Source: Methanobacteriaceae archaeon
GTDB lineage: Archaea; Methanobacteriota; Methanobacteria; Methanobacteriales; Methanobacteriaceae
Direction of reading: 5' to 3'
Length of the DNA: 64,000 nucleotides
NCBI GenBank assembly: GCA_013403005.1
Contig: JACBOA010000010.1
Location: forward strand, 21,564 to 85,563
A model generated the notes under the pieces. It was not told the DNA's origin, ran no database searches, and was given only the letters and a program-made list of their open reading frames with translations. Below, one piece after another: positions 15,042-27,312 of the stretch (positions within the stretch are counted from its first letter, which is position 1; each line of letters opens with the position of its first letter). Made by a program: the position numbers and the translations under genes.

Positions 15042-15623
15042 TTAATCTCGGGCATGCAACTTTTTCAGATCATTTTCTTTTTTACCTAATCGTACCATAA
15101 AAGCTGCTATAAGTCCATCCAAGAATAAAAGAGTGCTGTCTTCGAAAAGAGTCCCCATTGGGGTTAAATCATCGTAATTTCCCTTTAAAACATGGGAGGT
15201 GTAATACTTCCAGGGCACCTTACTTTTACTTTCAATATTAACCACGACATCTGCATTCCTGCCAACTGTGGATTCAGGGTCGGTGGTAATTCCTACTACT
15301 TTAGTACCCACTTCTCTGGCAGTTCCAGATGCTATGGCAACGGTTTTGGTTTCACCGGAACCGGAAATAGCTACCAAACAGTCCTTGTCAGTGAGGGCAG
15401 GGGTGGTAACATCACCCACCACGTAAACTCGAAATCCCAGGTGCATAAGGCGCATGGCAAAAGCCTTACCTACCAGTTCAGATCTCCCACTTCCCACAAT
15501 AAAAATGGAATCTGCATCAAGGATGCACTGGATCATCTCTTCTACCCGTTCCTCATTGATACGGTCGATAACTTCCAGGGTGTGTTTGGCTATTCCTTCT
15601 GCGGTTTTTTTTATGTATTCCAT
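15042..15623 (-). CDS. hxlB: 6-phospho-3-hexuloisomerase
   Basis: This 193-residue SIS-domain isomerase interconverts 6-phospho-3-hexulose and fructose 6-phosphate. In archaea this is the route to ribose phosphates (reverse ribulose-monophosphate pathway). Hallmarks are FIVGSGRSELVGKAFAMRLMHLG and AISGSGETKTV, and the conserved DLTPMGTLFEDS. No hexulose-phosphate synthase gene is adjacent, so its partner must be elsewhere. Confidence 0.88.
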   Translation of the reverse strand: MEYIKKTAEGIAKHTLEVIDRINEERVEEMIQCILDADSIFIVGSGRSELVGKAFAMRLMHLGFRVYVVGDVTTPALTDKDCLVAISGSGETKTVAIASGTAREVGTKVVGITTDPESTVGRNADVVVNIESKSKVPWKYYTSHVLKGNYDDLTPMGTLFEDSTLLFLDGLIAAFMVRLGKKENDLKKLHARD

Positions 15624-15726
15624 AATCCACTTACCTTTTTTTAGTGTTTTAGTTGATGTTTAAATTTTTATTATTAGATATTTATATGTTGATTCATTTT
15701 GAAATTTTCTAAGTCTTATTAGAGGA

Positions 15727-16398
15727 TTAGAGGCCGGTTATTCTTATTCCTGCCAGTTTTATTTTGTTACGAATGTTGAGGTTAATCAGGAGGGGTGTTA
15801 TTTTTTCAACAATCCTGGCGTTTTCCAGGGGACCGCAATCAATGGCCCTGACTCCAGGTATAATCTCTGCTAATTTCATGGCTGCTTTTTTTGCTTCTGC
15901 ATCATCTCCTGAGATCAGGCAGTCGCAGTCTATCTCATTTTCAATGGTGGTCAGGCTGGCAGCACTGATGTTATTGAAGGCAGATACCACCCGTACATTT
16001 TTATCTTTTAAGAAGTTAGCTGTTCTTTCAGCGGCAGAGCCATCCCACATGTTAACATATCTCACTGGACTTCCACCCAGACAACTTTCCATGGGAACCG
16101 TGGCATCAATCAGTATCTTACCCTCTACATGGTCTTTGATACTTTTTAAGGTAACCATCTGGGCCTGCAGTGGTACAGTTAGAATCAGAAGATCTGCTTC
16201 TCTTGCAGCTTCTTCATTGGTCATTCCCCGCACATTGGGACATTCATCATGTTTTAACATATTTTCAATGACGTTAACAGCATTTTCAGCTTTTTTAACA
16301 TCCCTTGACCCTACAATTACCTGTTCACCCCCTTTTGCAAATCTGAGTGCCAATCCAAGTCCCTGATCACCAGTTCCACCGATTATTCCGATTTTCAA
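15727..16398 (-). CDS. fno: F420-dependent NADP reductase
   Basis: This protein of about 223 residues transfers hydride between F420H2 and NADP+, supplying NADPH for biosynthesis. KIGIIGGTGDQGLGLALRFA is the Rossmann NADP-binding loop and VGSRDVKKAE contains the phosphate-binding Ser-Arg. A TTG start at 16398 is preferred: the GGGGAT site directly abuts the alternative ATG at 16407, leaving no spacing for it. The upstream spacer (16399-16547) is very AT-rich and would contain its promoter. Confidence 0.92.
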   Translation of the reverse strand: MKIGIIGGTGDQGLGLALRFAKGGEQVIVGSRDVKKAENAVNVIENMLKHDECPNVRGMTNEEAAREADLLILTVPLQAQMVTLKSIKDHVEGKILIDATVPMESCLGGSPVRYVNMWDGSAAERTANFLKDKNVRVVSAFNNISAASLTTIENEIDCDCLISGDDAEAKKAAMKLAEIIPGVRAIDCGPLENARIVEKITPLLINLNIRNKIKLAGIRITGL

Positions 16399-16547
16399 AG
16401 AAAACATCCCCTTTAATTATTTACTAAATCCTTTTTCGCAGATATTTTGATTTTTTATATTAATATTTTTTGGTGTTGACCATTTAAAATACTGAAGTTT
16501 GATATAGTAGTTAGGATCATATTTTATATATAAAGAGATGTGTTTTA

Positions 16548-17640
16548 ATGGGTGTTCGTGGTCCTAAACCTGGTTTTGTGGATGTGGCTTGTCCTAATAA
16601 GAGCTGTGCAGATTACGGGGAAACTAAAAAAGGCAATATTGTGGGTAATGGAACTTACCAGACAAAAATGGTCCTGTTCACAAATTTATTTGTCGAACAT
16701 GCTCTAAAAGCTTCACTTCATATTCAAACACAATATTACACGATTTAAGAACTGATGAAGATACAGTTTTTTTAGCTTTGAAAATGATTTTAAAAGGCAT
16801 GAGTTTACGAGGAACAGCAGAAGTTTTAGGTGTTAAACTGGATACTGTGCGCAGATGGCTGCGCATAGCAGCCGAACACAGTGAAGAAATAAACAAAGTC
16901 CTTATGAAAGATATAAAAGCGGATAAAGTGGAGTTAGATGAATTATGGACTTTTGTTAAAAAAAAACAGTTCCAAAAATGGAGCATGAATCAGAAGACGA
17001 AAGATGGATTTGGCTAAGCTTCGCACCCGAACACAGACTAATCTTAGCAGCCTACGCAAGCTCCACGAATCTAGATGTGGCTGATAAGATTGTTAAACAA
17101 ACTGATGATAGGCTAAAAAAAATCACCTTTATCCGGCAATGACGGAAAAAATACTACGCACAAGCATTATTTGACTGATATGCTTATATTAAGGACTTCA
17201 AGGACTTCCAAGATAGGAAAACGGGATGTCCACCGAAACCGAAACAAATGCTCTTTGGAAGATTTATAAGTATGCCCAATTAGTGAAGGAACGATAAGGA
17301 TGGAAAGTTTTATTGGGAGATGTATTATTCTGTTTTAAAACGTCTAAATAAAGAATTTAAAAAGTATATGGGTGGAAATAGGAAATATAATCCTTTGATT
17401 CAACAGATATCCATATTTAGAATATGATCTTGACAAATCTTGACAAAAATAGTATTATGATGATAGAACTTTAGAAGAAAAAGTGGGTATGAATTTGGCT
17501 TTTTTAGCTCAAAAAGCAAATTTATTGGAGTTAAATTAACAAATAGCTATGAATATAGACATATTTCAACCATTGACCATACTATTCACCCTGGAGCAGT
17601 TTATGTACAGCCAAATTTTATCTTGAAATCCTAGAAGACC
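16548..17640 (+). pseudogene. Decayed IS1-like transposase
   Basis: The ATG at 16548 begins a zinc-finger head (CPNKSC), and after an apparent one-base loss at the A run 16664-16668 it continues as KFICRTCSKSF. The helix-turn-helix GMSLRGTAEVLGVKLDTVRRWL and VELDELWTFVKKK (start of the DDE domain) follow. A second contraction at A run 16974-16978 precedes ERWIWLSFAPEHRLILAAYAS. In-frame TGAs then interrupt it, and beyond about 17200 only patches are recognisable (KTGCPPKPKQ, KYAQLVKER). This layout resembles IS1-family InsAB. No intact terminal repeats were found, so it is a dead remnant. Confidence 0.7.
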
Positions 17641-17894
17641 TAAAAATTGAAGAAGGATACTAAAACAGGGGATTTAGTACTTGCCGTGTAAAGGCTATTT
17701 CAGTTTTAAAAACTATGGGTTTGGATTAACTGGACTAATAAAAATCATTCCTTTAATCTGACCATAAAAAATGCACGCGAAAATATAAGGGTTTTCAGCC
17801 AATTTAAATACTCATTAGGGTTGTGTGGCGTGGAAATCCATTAAAAACATTTATAAAGATGATTAGTAACTAAATTAGATAAACTATAAGATAA
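17641..17894 (+). other. Degenerate spacer inside the transposon graveyard
   Basis: No intact reading frame. Short peptide patches in shifting frames (for example around 17780-17840) suggest eroded transposase sequence, but none could be assigned to a family. Base composition is as AT-rich as in the flanking remnants. Confidence 0.35.
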
Positions 17895-18101
17895 ATGGGT
17901 GATTTAAAGTCTATTAAAAGCAAAATCGAAGATTTTATCAAATTCTTCAAGAATGGAGTAGGATATGAACAAGTACCTTCTTATACATACAAATCAGTAG
18001 CAAAAACCACATATCATAAGTGTACTTTAAGAGCCCTAATAGCTAATACTAATCCAAACTAAAACTTCATAACAAGCAAATTACAGCAACTCGCTGAAAT
18101 G
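17895..18101 (+). pseudogene. N-terminal remnant of a second mobile-element gene, split by a MITE
   Basis: The ATG at 17895 opens a 55-codon frame (MGDLKSIKSKIEDFIKFF...) that stops at TAA 18060-18062. The same frame then resumes as NFITSKLQQLAEM up to the left target duplication of the inverted-repeat element at 18102. The peptide looks like the lysine-rich head of an archaeal transposase, but I cannot name the family. The right flank after the element carries an immediate stop, so the gene was already broken or ended near there. Confidence 0.4.
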
Positions 18102-18240
18102 GGGGCTGTAAAGTTAATGGTTGTTGGACTGTTTATCAAAATTTGAAATTTGTTTATTAGTGTTCTTTCACCAAACAAAGACAAATTAAGGCAAAAATTA
18201 TTTGCAAACATCTCTCAACCACCAATAACTTTACAACCCT
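18102..18240 (+). repeat. MITE-like inverted-repeat element, copy A
   Basis: This 139-bp non-coding element has ends GGGGCTGTAAAGTTA (left) and TAACTTTACAACCCT (right), imperfect inverted repeats of about 24 bp. It is flanked by an exact 8-bp duplication CTGAAATG at 18094-18101 and 18241-18248, showing insertion by transposition. Internal sequence is shared with copies at 20376, 30676 (opposite orientation) and 39771. No protein is encoded; a transposase would have to act in trans. Confidence 0.85.
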
Positions 18241-18343
18241 CTGAAATGTAAAAACATAACACCCCATAATAATAACTATCAAATAGATTTTTTAATCTTG
18301 TGCTCAACAATTTTTGTAATTTTGATGTTAAAAAAAATTGTAT

Positions 18344-18955
18344 TTATGTTCTTGAATAATCATCAAAGCAGGGAATACAAACAAAATTGCCATTTTCTGC
18401 CCGTGCTCTGTGTTCTGAAACTAGTTCTCCACATTTAGCGCATTTAATTGATTGAAATATTCGAGCTTTTTCAGGAATGTCAATTTCTACATATTCTATT
18501 TTGAACAATTCATTATCTGGCATGTTAAGAATTTTTTGAGTTATTCTTTCCCTTTGTTTTTCAAATTCTAGTTCCTCTTCTTTACTAGCTGATCCAGAAA
18601 ATATTTTTTTCTGAAGTTTTTTAAAATCTGAATCCATTTCATCTACGCTTTTAATTAAAGATATGCGCAAAGCATAGCCAGTATCTCTATTTACAAAAAT
18701 GTATACTTGTTTTCCATGGTCTTTAAATATTAAATTGCCTTTTCCGAAGGTACAGCCTGTTACAACTTGTATGGCATCCACACTGCAACTATCGTTTTCT
18801 ACAATAGCCAAAAACTCTTCATCAACTGCTCGGGGTGAACTAAGTTCTTTTATGGCTATTTTTCCAGCACGATATCCTATAGCTATTCCGGGACATGAAT
18901 GTCCATGAAACTCAGTGATATCTGAAAAAGAAAGTATTTGATTTGATATTTCCAT
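18344..18955 (-). CDS. FmdE/FwdE-family metal-binding protein
   Basis: This 203-residue protein begins with the FmdE domain. [17 protein letters not shown] (His/Cys near 17-21) and GCTFGKGNL are conserved in the family, and a C-terminal zinc ribbon (CAKCGEL, then CIPC) follows a charged helical linker. Relatives accompany formylmethanofuran dehydrogenase, which reduces CO2 in methanogenesis, but stand-alone paralogues are common and their role is uncertain. The ATG at 18955 follows AGGTGATAAA. It sits at the edge of the transposon patch. Confidence 0.82.
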   Translation of the reverse strand: MEISNQILSFSDITEFHGHSCPGIAIGYRAGKIAIKELSSPRAVDEEFLAIVENDSCSVDAIQVVTGCTFGKGNLIFKDHGKQVYIFVNRDTGYALRISLIKSVDEMDSDFKKLQKKIFSGSASKEEELEFEKQRERITQKILNMPDNELFKIEYVEIDIPEKARIFQSIKCAKCGELVSEHRARAENGNFVCIPCFDDYSRT

Positions 18956-19046
18956 TTTATCACCTATATAACGATTTTTTAAATTATTTAAAAAATAAAA
19001 AAGAATTTTATATTAATAAGCCTGATTTATCCGTGAATTCTCTGTT

Positions 19047-19592
19047 TTATTCCATTTTGCAGTTCCAGTCATAAGGGATAATATCATTCTCAATGGGATT
19101 AACCCGCCTTTCATCTACATCTTCGGGGTCATACAACAGAGAAGGCATTCCTATTACCACAGATATCTCATTGCCCACATTTTTTGTACCGTGGAAGACT
19201 CCCGGAGGGATGTAAATTACACGAGGATATTTTTCACCCATAAATATCTCATTAAGAACTTTGTAGGTAGGTGAATCTTCTCTATAATCATATAATGCAA
19301 CTTTTACCATTCCAGTAACGCAAACCAGATGATCTTCCTGTTTGGAATGGAGATGCCAACCCTTAATCATTCCAGGATAAGAATATGAAGCAATTATTTG
19401 CTTGATATTCTGTGCTTTCAGCTCCTCATCGTCTAAACGTATGAGTTCAGTTAAATACCCTCTTTCATCACTGAAAAGTTTTATATCCTTCATAACAACG
19501 CCTTCAATGAGTTCTTCACCATAAAAACCTGGAATATTTTGAACTCGAGGCTTTTCCAGTTTATTAAAATCTGCCATGCTTTTTATTTGCAT
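19047..19592 (-). CDS. Cupin sugar epimerase, dTDP-4-dehydrorhamnose 3,5-epimerase family
   Basis: This 181-residue cupin has a KDIKLFSDERGYLTEL strand, KGWHLHSKQEDHLVCVTG (metal/His region), VALYDYREDSPTY and YIPPGVFHGTKNVG. These match the RmlC family, which epimerises dTDP-sugars for surface glycans. No other rml genes are nearby, so the exact substrate is unknown. It lies two bases downstream of the flavin reductase stop, implying one transcript. Confidence 0.75.
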   Translation of the reverse strand: MQIKSMADFNKLEKPRVQNIPGFYGEELIEGVVMKDIKLFSDERGYLTELIRLDDEELKAQNIKQIIASYSYPGMIKGWHLHSKQEDHLVCVTGMVKVALYDYREDSPTYKVLNEIFMGEKYPRVIYIPPGVFHGTKNVGNEISVVIGMPSLLYDPEDVDERRVNPIENDIIPYDWNCKME

Positions 19593-19594
19593 TT

Positions 19595-20226
19595 TTACAC
19601 CTCTTTTTTTTCATACATCCATGATAATGGATCTTTACCGTCTTCAAACATGGCTCCGTAAGGTTCGAATTTATCAATATCTTTGACGGTGCAGAAATGC
19701 ATTCCCTGGTCTGATTCTGTCATCATCAATGGTTTAGCCTTTGCTATGTCCCAGGAACCGTCTTCTGGGTTGTATATATCATCTCTTATTTCAAGATGCA
19801 CCACTTTACCCATAATCAATAAGTAGGGGAACCCTTCGTATTCTTCTTCATGCATGTTATGGAGTTTGCATTCCATCCAGGCATAGCAACCTTCTATTCC
19901 TGGTGCTTTAACCTTCTTTGAGGGTTTTTCCTTTAAATCTGCTAGTTCAAATTCATTAACATCGAAGGGAACATGCGAAGCTGTTGGTATCACTTTATCA
20001 ACCATGTTCGCGCCAGCATATTAATTACAAATTCTTCTGTGCTTTCGATATTAACAAATGTGTCCCTCATTTTCGCTGAAGCCACACAAATCAGATCAAA
20101 TGGACGTAAAACGGGCATAACACAAGAATATGGTGCTATGTTCCTGATTCCATCTTCACTGGCTGTGGAAATGAATGCCACGGGTAGTGGTATCAGCGAT
20201 TCTCTCTTAAAATTTTCCAATATCAT
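19595..20226 (-). pseudogene. Flavin reductase family protein with an apparent frameshift near 20005
   Basis: Two overlapping frames make one FMN-binding split-barrel protein of about 210 residues. Frame 1 runs from the ATG at 20226 (GGTGG upstream) as [21 protein letters not shown] through EEFVINML. Frame 2 resumes as [22 protein letters not shown] and ends at 19595. Restoring one G in the GG of CTGGCGCG gives the continuous [11 protein letters not shown]. Relatives bind FMN and often reduce flavins or iron. It may be a real mutation or a base-calling error; the rest of both halves is intact. Confidence 0.78.
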
Positions 20227-21052
20227 ATTACCACCAATCTTCGTTGGATTTTAACATATATAAATATTAGCTTTTTATAAAAAAGTATTACAATTCTAAT
20301 AAAATTTAGATGAATTTTATTACTTAATTCTCACGAGATTACTTTCAAACCATTTAAATAAAACTTTTTAAATATTGGTTGAAAAAATAATGGGTGTTGG
20401 ACTTTTCATTAAAATTTAAAATTCGTTTGTTATGTTTTTTCATCAAACAAAGACAGTTTAAGGCAAAAATTTTTAGCAAATATCAAATAACCCTCAATAA
20501 CTTTACAGTCACAGCCTAACACAAATTATATATAGGTGTTTGTAACTAAATTCACTGAAAGTGATGTTTTGATGTTCAGGGAAAGAAATCTTTCTATTGA
20601 ACATTAAAGTTGGAGCTAATGAGAAATTTGGAGTAAATTCTCAAAAATACTTATGCATTTTTCACAAATTCCACTAAGTTCTAATTTATTAATCGCTTAA
20701 ACAGGGAAAATATTCTATTTATGTGCTTAAATTATTCTCATAATGTCTGATTATCAACGAGCTGAGTAGATGTCATTATGGGAAGGTGTCATTAATGGGA
20801 ATATATTTTATTGAATAATGGTCGAATAATGGTCTTAAATATAATACAAAATTAGATAAATTGTAATAAAATTGTAATAATGTATTGATGATTATAAATT
20901 GTTAGGAATCATGCAAACAGTGAGGTGTTTCAATGTATTACAAGTGGTTCAATGAACCCAATAGTCATTAGTGGCGATTGTGGCAAACCGATAAAACCAA
21001 CTGGTACCACAAAAATGTGGCATGCCCCATATTTGGCATGATTTTTGTCGGA
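20227..21052. other. Intergenic region with MITE copy B and a short upstream frame
   Basis: This 826-bp AT-rich region contains the divergent promoters, the worn inverted-repeat copy at 20376-20512 and, near its right end, a well-positioned ATG at 20933 with GTGAGGTG upstream. That ATG opens a 12-codon frame MYYKWFNEPNSH closed by TAG at 20969-20971. The frame is the same as that of the secreted protein that follows and stays open beyond the TAG. Nothing else recognisable. Confidence 0.5.
20376..20512 (+). repeat. MITE-like inverted-repeat element, copy B (degenerate)
   Basis: This copy of about 137 bp has an eroded left end (AATGGGTGTTGGACT retained) and a well-kept right end CAATAACTTTACAGTC. 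The interior shares CATCAAACAAAGACAG and GGCAAAAATTTTTAGCAAA with copy A. No target duplication remains, consistent with an older insertion. Confidence 0.7.
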
Positions 21053-21646
21053 ATGAACCAACGGAGGAATTATATTAAGCGAAATTTATACAAAGCGGCT
21101 ATTGTCGTTTTATTATTGGGAGCATTGCCGGTGAGCAGTGCTTCATCAATTGGAGGATATTTTATACCGGGGGGAATGTACGGTGGTGAATCTGGATATC
21201 ACTACTGGGAAAACTACTGTCCACTCTGCCATCATTATGGTTGTCTGGAAGTGAACCCCAAAGGAACACACGAAGGTGAAATAACCTGTTCTCGTTGTGA
21301 TGCAGATTATGATGGATGCTCAGGTTATGATAAGTATGATGGAGGTGCAAGGGCTAAATTGATCCCAGCAGTGATAGAAACCAAACCAGAAGCACAAGCA
21401 GCACCTCAATTCACAGAGTCAACAGCAAAACCCGAAATCCAGGAAACTAAAAATTCAACACCAAATTCAACATCAAATTACTTTATAAATCAGGATTCAA
21501 AGAATTTAACCTCAAAAGCTTTAATAACTGAGGTAGAACAGCCTGATACAACCATTTCTGTGAATTTAGGTGTTAGTAAGGTACTGGTAAACCATACCGT
21601 ACTCCAATCCCACCTTGAAAAAATAAGTAGATACTGGTTGGTCTAA
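21053..21646 (+). CDS. Secreted Cys-containing protein of unknown function
   Basis: From the ATG at 21053 the 197-residue protein has a typical signal peptide: basic MNQRRNYIKRNLYK, hydrophobic AAIVVLLLGALPV, and a likely cut after SSA. The mature part begins with a Gly/Tyr-rich stretch, then Cys motifs CPLCHHYGC and CSRCDADYDGC, which could bind zinc. It ends with a Thr/Ser/Asn-rich region (STPNSTSN) and a conserved-looking VSKVLVNHTVL tail. The frame is open upstream to a TAG at 20969. I do not recognise the family; an extracellular or wall-associated role is inferred only from the signal peptide. Confidence 0.6.
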   Translation: MNQRRNYIKRNLYKAAIVVLLLGALPVSSASSIGGYFIPGGMYGGESGYHYWENYCPLCHHYGCLEVNPKGTHEGEITCSRCDADYDGCSGYDKYDGGARAKLIPAVIETKPEAQAAPQFTESTAKPEIQETKNSTPNSTSNYFINQDSKNLTSKALITEVEQPDTTISVNLGVSKVLVNHTVLQSHLEKISRYWLV

Positions 21647-21832
21647 AAACCAGCCACCATTTTTTTTTATTCAACTAAATAGATTATAAGAATTCATTTT
21701 TAATTATTATCTGTAGTTTCATCTCAGTTGCATTAATTCTTCTAAAAACAAGTCGAATGCAGTGCAAATTTTGTAAAATAAAATGATAATTCAAAGTATT
21801 ATAACTTTGTTTTTATAGGGATTGCTCTGTTC

Positions 21833-22582
21833 TTAAACCTTTTTTTCCATATATTTTAAACTTTCAGAAACGTCCTGGGGATTTTTCACCTCTACCACCA
21901 GAACTCCACGGTATTTAAGTTTTTTCAGTGCTTTGAAGATTGAATTGAAGTCTATATTCCCAGTGCCCAGTGCATTGTGATGATCCCATGTCCCATCATT
22001 GTCACTGAGGTGGATGTGTTTAATCAGAGGAGATTGAATCATATCCTGAGGTTTGAAACCTGAATTATGAGCATGTCCCACATCTAAAGTCATATATGCA
22101 TCTATCCCATCTAAAAGGGAGTTTAATTCTTCCAAGTCCTGGAATAGAAGGCCTTCAATCACGGGCATGTTCTCCACACACATTAAAACACCGCAATCTT
22201 GAGCGTAAAGGTTACATTCACTTAAAGATTCCATATTATATTCGTAAATCTTTTTTTCAATTCTCTGACCCATAATGGGCATACTACCAGGATGAACAAC
22301 CACTATTTCCGCATCCCACTCCACAGCCCGGTCCATGGACCTTTTAATTTCCTGTATAGATGATTGGCGTATAGTCTGGTTATGGGATGCCAGGTTAATA
22401 TCTGATAGGGGGGAATGTACAGTGAGTTTGACCTGATATGATTCCAAAATATCCTGATCTATACCATCATAAGGATATTCATTAATTATTTCACAATAAT
22501 CAACATTAAGGGATTCAAGACCCTCAAGAACTTGACATATGGGCTGGGGATAAAGAGCCAGAGTAGAGACACCAATTTTCAT
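21833..22582 (-). CDS. Sugar phosphate isomerase/epimerase-like TIM-barrel protein
   Basis: This 249-residue xylose-isomerase-like barrel has metal-ligand strands VVVHPGSMPIMG, VCVENMPVIEGL, MTLDVGHAHNSGF and IKHIHLSDNDG, and EV near the C-terminus. This is the AP-endonuclease-2 / sugar isomerase superfamily. Substrate cannot be told from sequence. It stands alone on the minus strand with AT-rich flanks. Confidence 0.75.
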   Translation of the reverse strand: MKIGVSTLALYPQPICQVLEGLESLNVDYCEIINEYPYDGIDQDILESYQVKLTVHSPLSDINLASHNQTIRQSSIQEIKRSMDRAVEWDAEIVVVHPGSMPIMGQRIEKKIYEYNMESLSECNLYAQDCGVLMCVENMPVIEGLLFQDLEELNSLLDGIDAYMTLDVGHAHNSGFKPQDMIQSPLIKHIHLSDNDGTWDHHNALGTGNIDFNSIFKALKKLKYRGVLVVEVKNPQDVSESLKYMEKKV

Positions 22583-22774
22583 TCATTATACTCCTTTAAA
22601 TTGTTTAATGCACCATTTTTTTTTTATAATAAACATTCCACCATTCAACAAGCTTATTAAATTCCTAAAAAATAAATCGCAGTCTGCATCAGTTTTGGTT
22701 ATATTAAAATTCAGTCTTGAACTATTATAAATCTCATAAGACTTTCATCTTCCAGAATAATCACTAAGTTTGAT

Positions 22775-24645
<1,871 letters not shown>

Positions 24646-24649
<4 letters not shown>

Positions 24650-25044
24650 TCTCCATAAACATTTTCCGGTTCAAAAACCTTGTCTTTAACTATTTTAAGT
24701 TTAAATCCATCTTCATCTTTTATCTCTCTATAGAAACATGAATAATAACCTTCGTGGCAGGCAGCACCATTCTGTTCAACCTTCATGAGAATGGCATCCA
24801 GATCACAATCAGTAAGTATTTCCCGCACTTGTTGGGTGTGACCGGAACTTTCACCCTTTAACCAGAGCTGGTGGCGACTGGTACTCCAGTAGTGGGCTTT
24901 ACCAGTTTCAATGGTCTTTTGAAATGCTTCACGGTTCATGTAGGCTACCATTAGCACTTCCCCACTTTCATAGTCCTGGGATATGGCAATAACCAGTTTT
25001 TCTCCATTAATCACATGGCGGTAGTTTAGTTGGGGTAATTCCAT
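24646..25044 (-). CDS. hisI: Phosphoribosyl-AMP cyclohydrolase
   Basis: This is the third step of histidine synthesis, opening the adenine ring of PR-AMP. The protein has about 132 residues with the conserved [27 protein letters not shown] and the zinc site [15 protein letters not shown]. The second ATG (25044) is better spaced from AAGGA than the first (25050). It lies between hisS and the PIN-ATPase gene; no other his genes are nearby. Confidence 0.93.
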
Positions 25045-25117
25045 TAACATCAGTCCTTATTTACTAATCTAAATTATTTTTTAATCTCCTGTACTCTTTC
25101 AATCTTCTAAAAACCCA

Positions 25118-26413
<1,296 letters not shown>

Positions 26414-26646
26414 GTTTATTGCCTGCCTCAAAAAAGTGAATTTTTTTTGATTGTTACATTTCTAAATAGTTGCATTTCAAGAATATAGATCTTATTTATA
26501 GATCTTATTTTAGAATGGTGGATAATTATTTTCAATCTGATTAAATGCGTCATGATTTATAGATCTACCATAATAAATCTACCATAGGTTTATGATTTAT
26601 TCATTAATGGTAATAAATAAAAAAGGCCTTCAAATGGTTTTAAATC

Positions 26647-27312
26647 TTATTCATAGTATTTTAGGTACTCTTTTAGCATTTTAGGGAATGATTTAGCACT
26701 TAAAAAGCGCAGTCCCAGTCTTTCGGCCCAGACCTTGATCCCTTCATCTGCAGCCACCACTCCAGCTCCCAATTCCTTGGCTAATAGAAGCACATCCAGG
26801 TCAGGGGCACTGTCCAGGGTTCCTTTTCTGAGAGCTGCTCGGTAGCGTTTTCTGAAATCCTTTATGGCCTTGCCTATGACTTCCATTTCGATCTGGGTTT
26901 TTTTCTCACCACGGGACATCATTACCATGGATTCCACAGCTGCCTCCCATACTGCACTCTCTGAGATGCGCATACCCTTATTCATACGTTCCCGCATGTC
27001 ATGCACGTATTCGTAGAATATTTCGGAGGGTATTTTGGTGTCGTATCTGTTGGGTGATTTTTTCACAATCCAGGTTTCTGCCTTGATCATGATTTCCTGG
27101 GGACATTCATAGCGGGTTATGTAATCAGTGAATTCCTTATAGGTTATGGGGGGCATGTGACAGCTCATGTTGAGTTTTATCCTGGAACGAGCTATCAAAT
27201 CCAGCAGGCACTCTACGGTCTTGTTCAGTTCCCCCTCACCGTAATCCTCCCTTAACTGATTATCAGTAAAGGCAGTTGTATCTAAAACGAACCTCTGTTT
27301 AGCAATCATCAT
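26647..27312 (-). CDS. RNA ligase partner protein (PIN-domain, UPF0278-like)
   Basis: This 221-residue protein has the PIN strand FVLDTTAFTDNQLRE and later acidic residues DLDVLLLAKELGAGVVAADEGIKVWAE. This matches the archaeal 'RNA ligase partner' family, often encoded beside an Rnl3-type ATP-dependent RNA ligase. No ligase gene lies within this window. Tandem ATGs at 27312 and 27309 follow GAGGGG. Function is unproven; RNA cleavage in repair or processing is plausible. Confidence 0.82.
   Translation of the reverse strand: MMIAKQRFVLDTTAFTDNQLREDYGEGELNKTVECLLDLIARSRIKLNMSCHMPPITYKEFTDYITRYECPQEIMIKAETWIVKKSPNRYDTKIPSEIFYEYVHDMRERMNKGMRISESAVWEAAVESMVMMSRGEKKTQIEMEVIGKAIKDFRKRYRAALRKGTLDSAPDLDVLLLAKELGAGVVAADEGIKVWAERLGLRFLSAKSFPKMLKEYLKYYE

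Noticed and set aside
16664..16978. Programmed frameshifts as in IS1 InsA-InsB'
   Set aside because: One shift falls inside the zinc finger rather than between the two proteins, and further stops follow, so decay or base-calling error is likelier.
20969..20971. TAG as a pyrrolysine codon
   Set aside because: Methanobacteriales are not known to carry the pyrrolysine system, and no pyl genes or methylamine methyltransferase context is present; a stop or leader is simpler.
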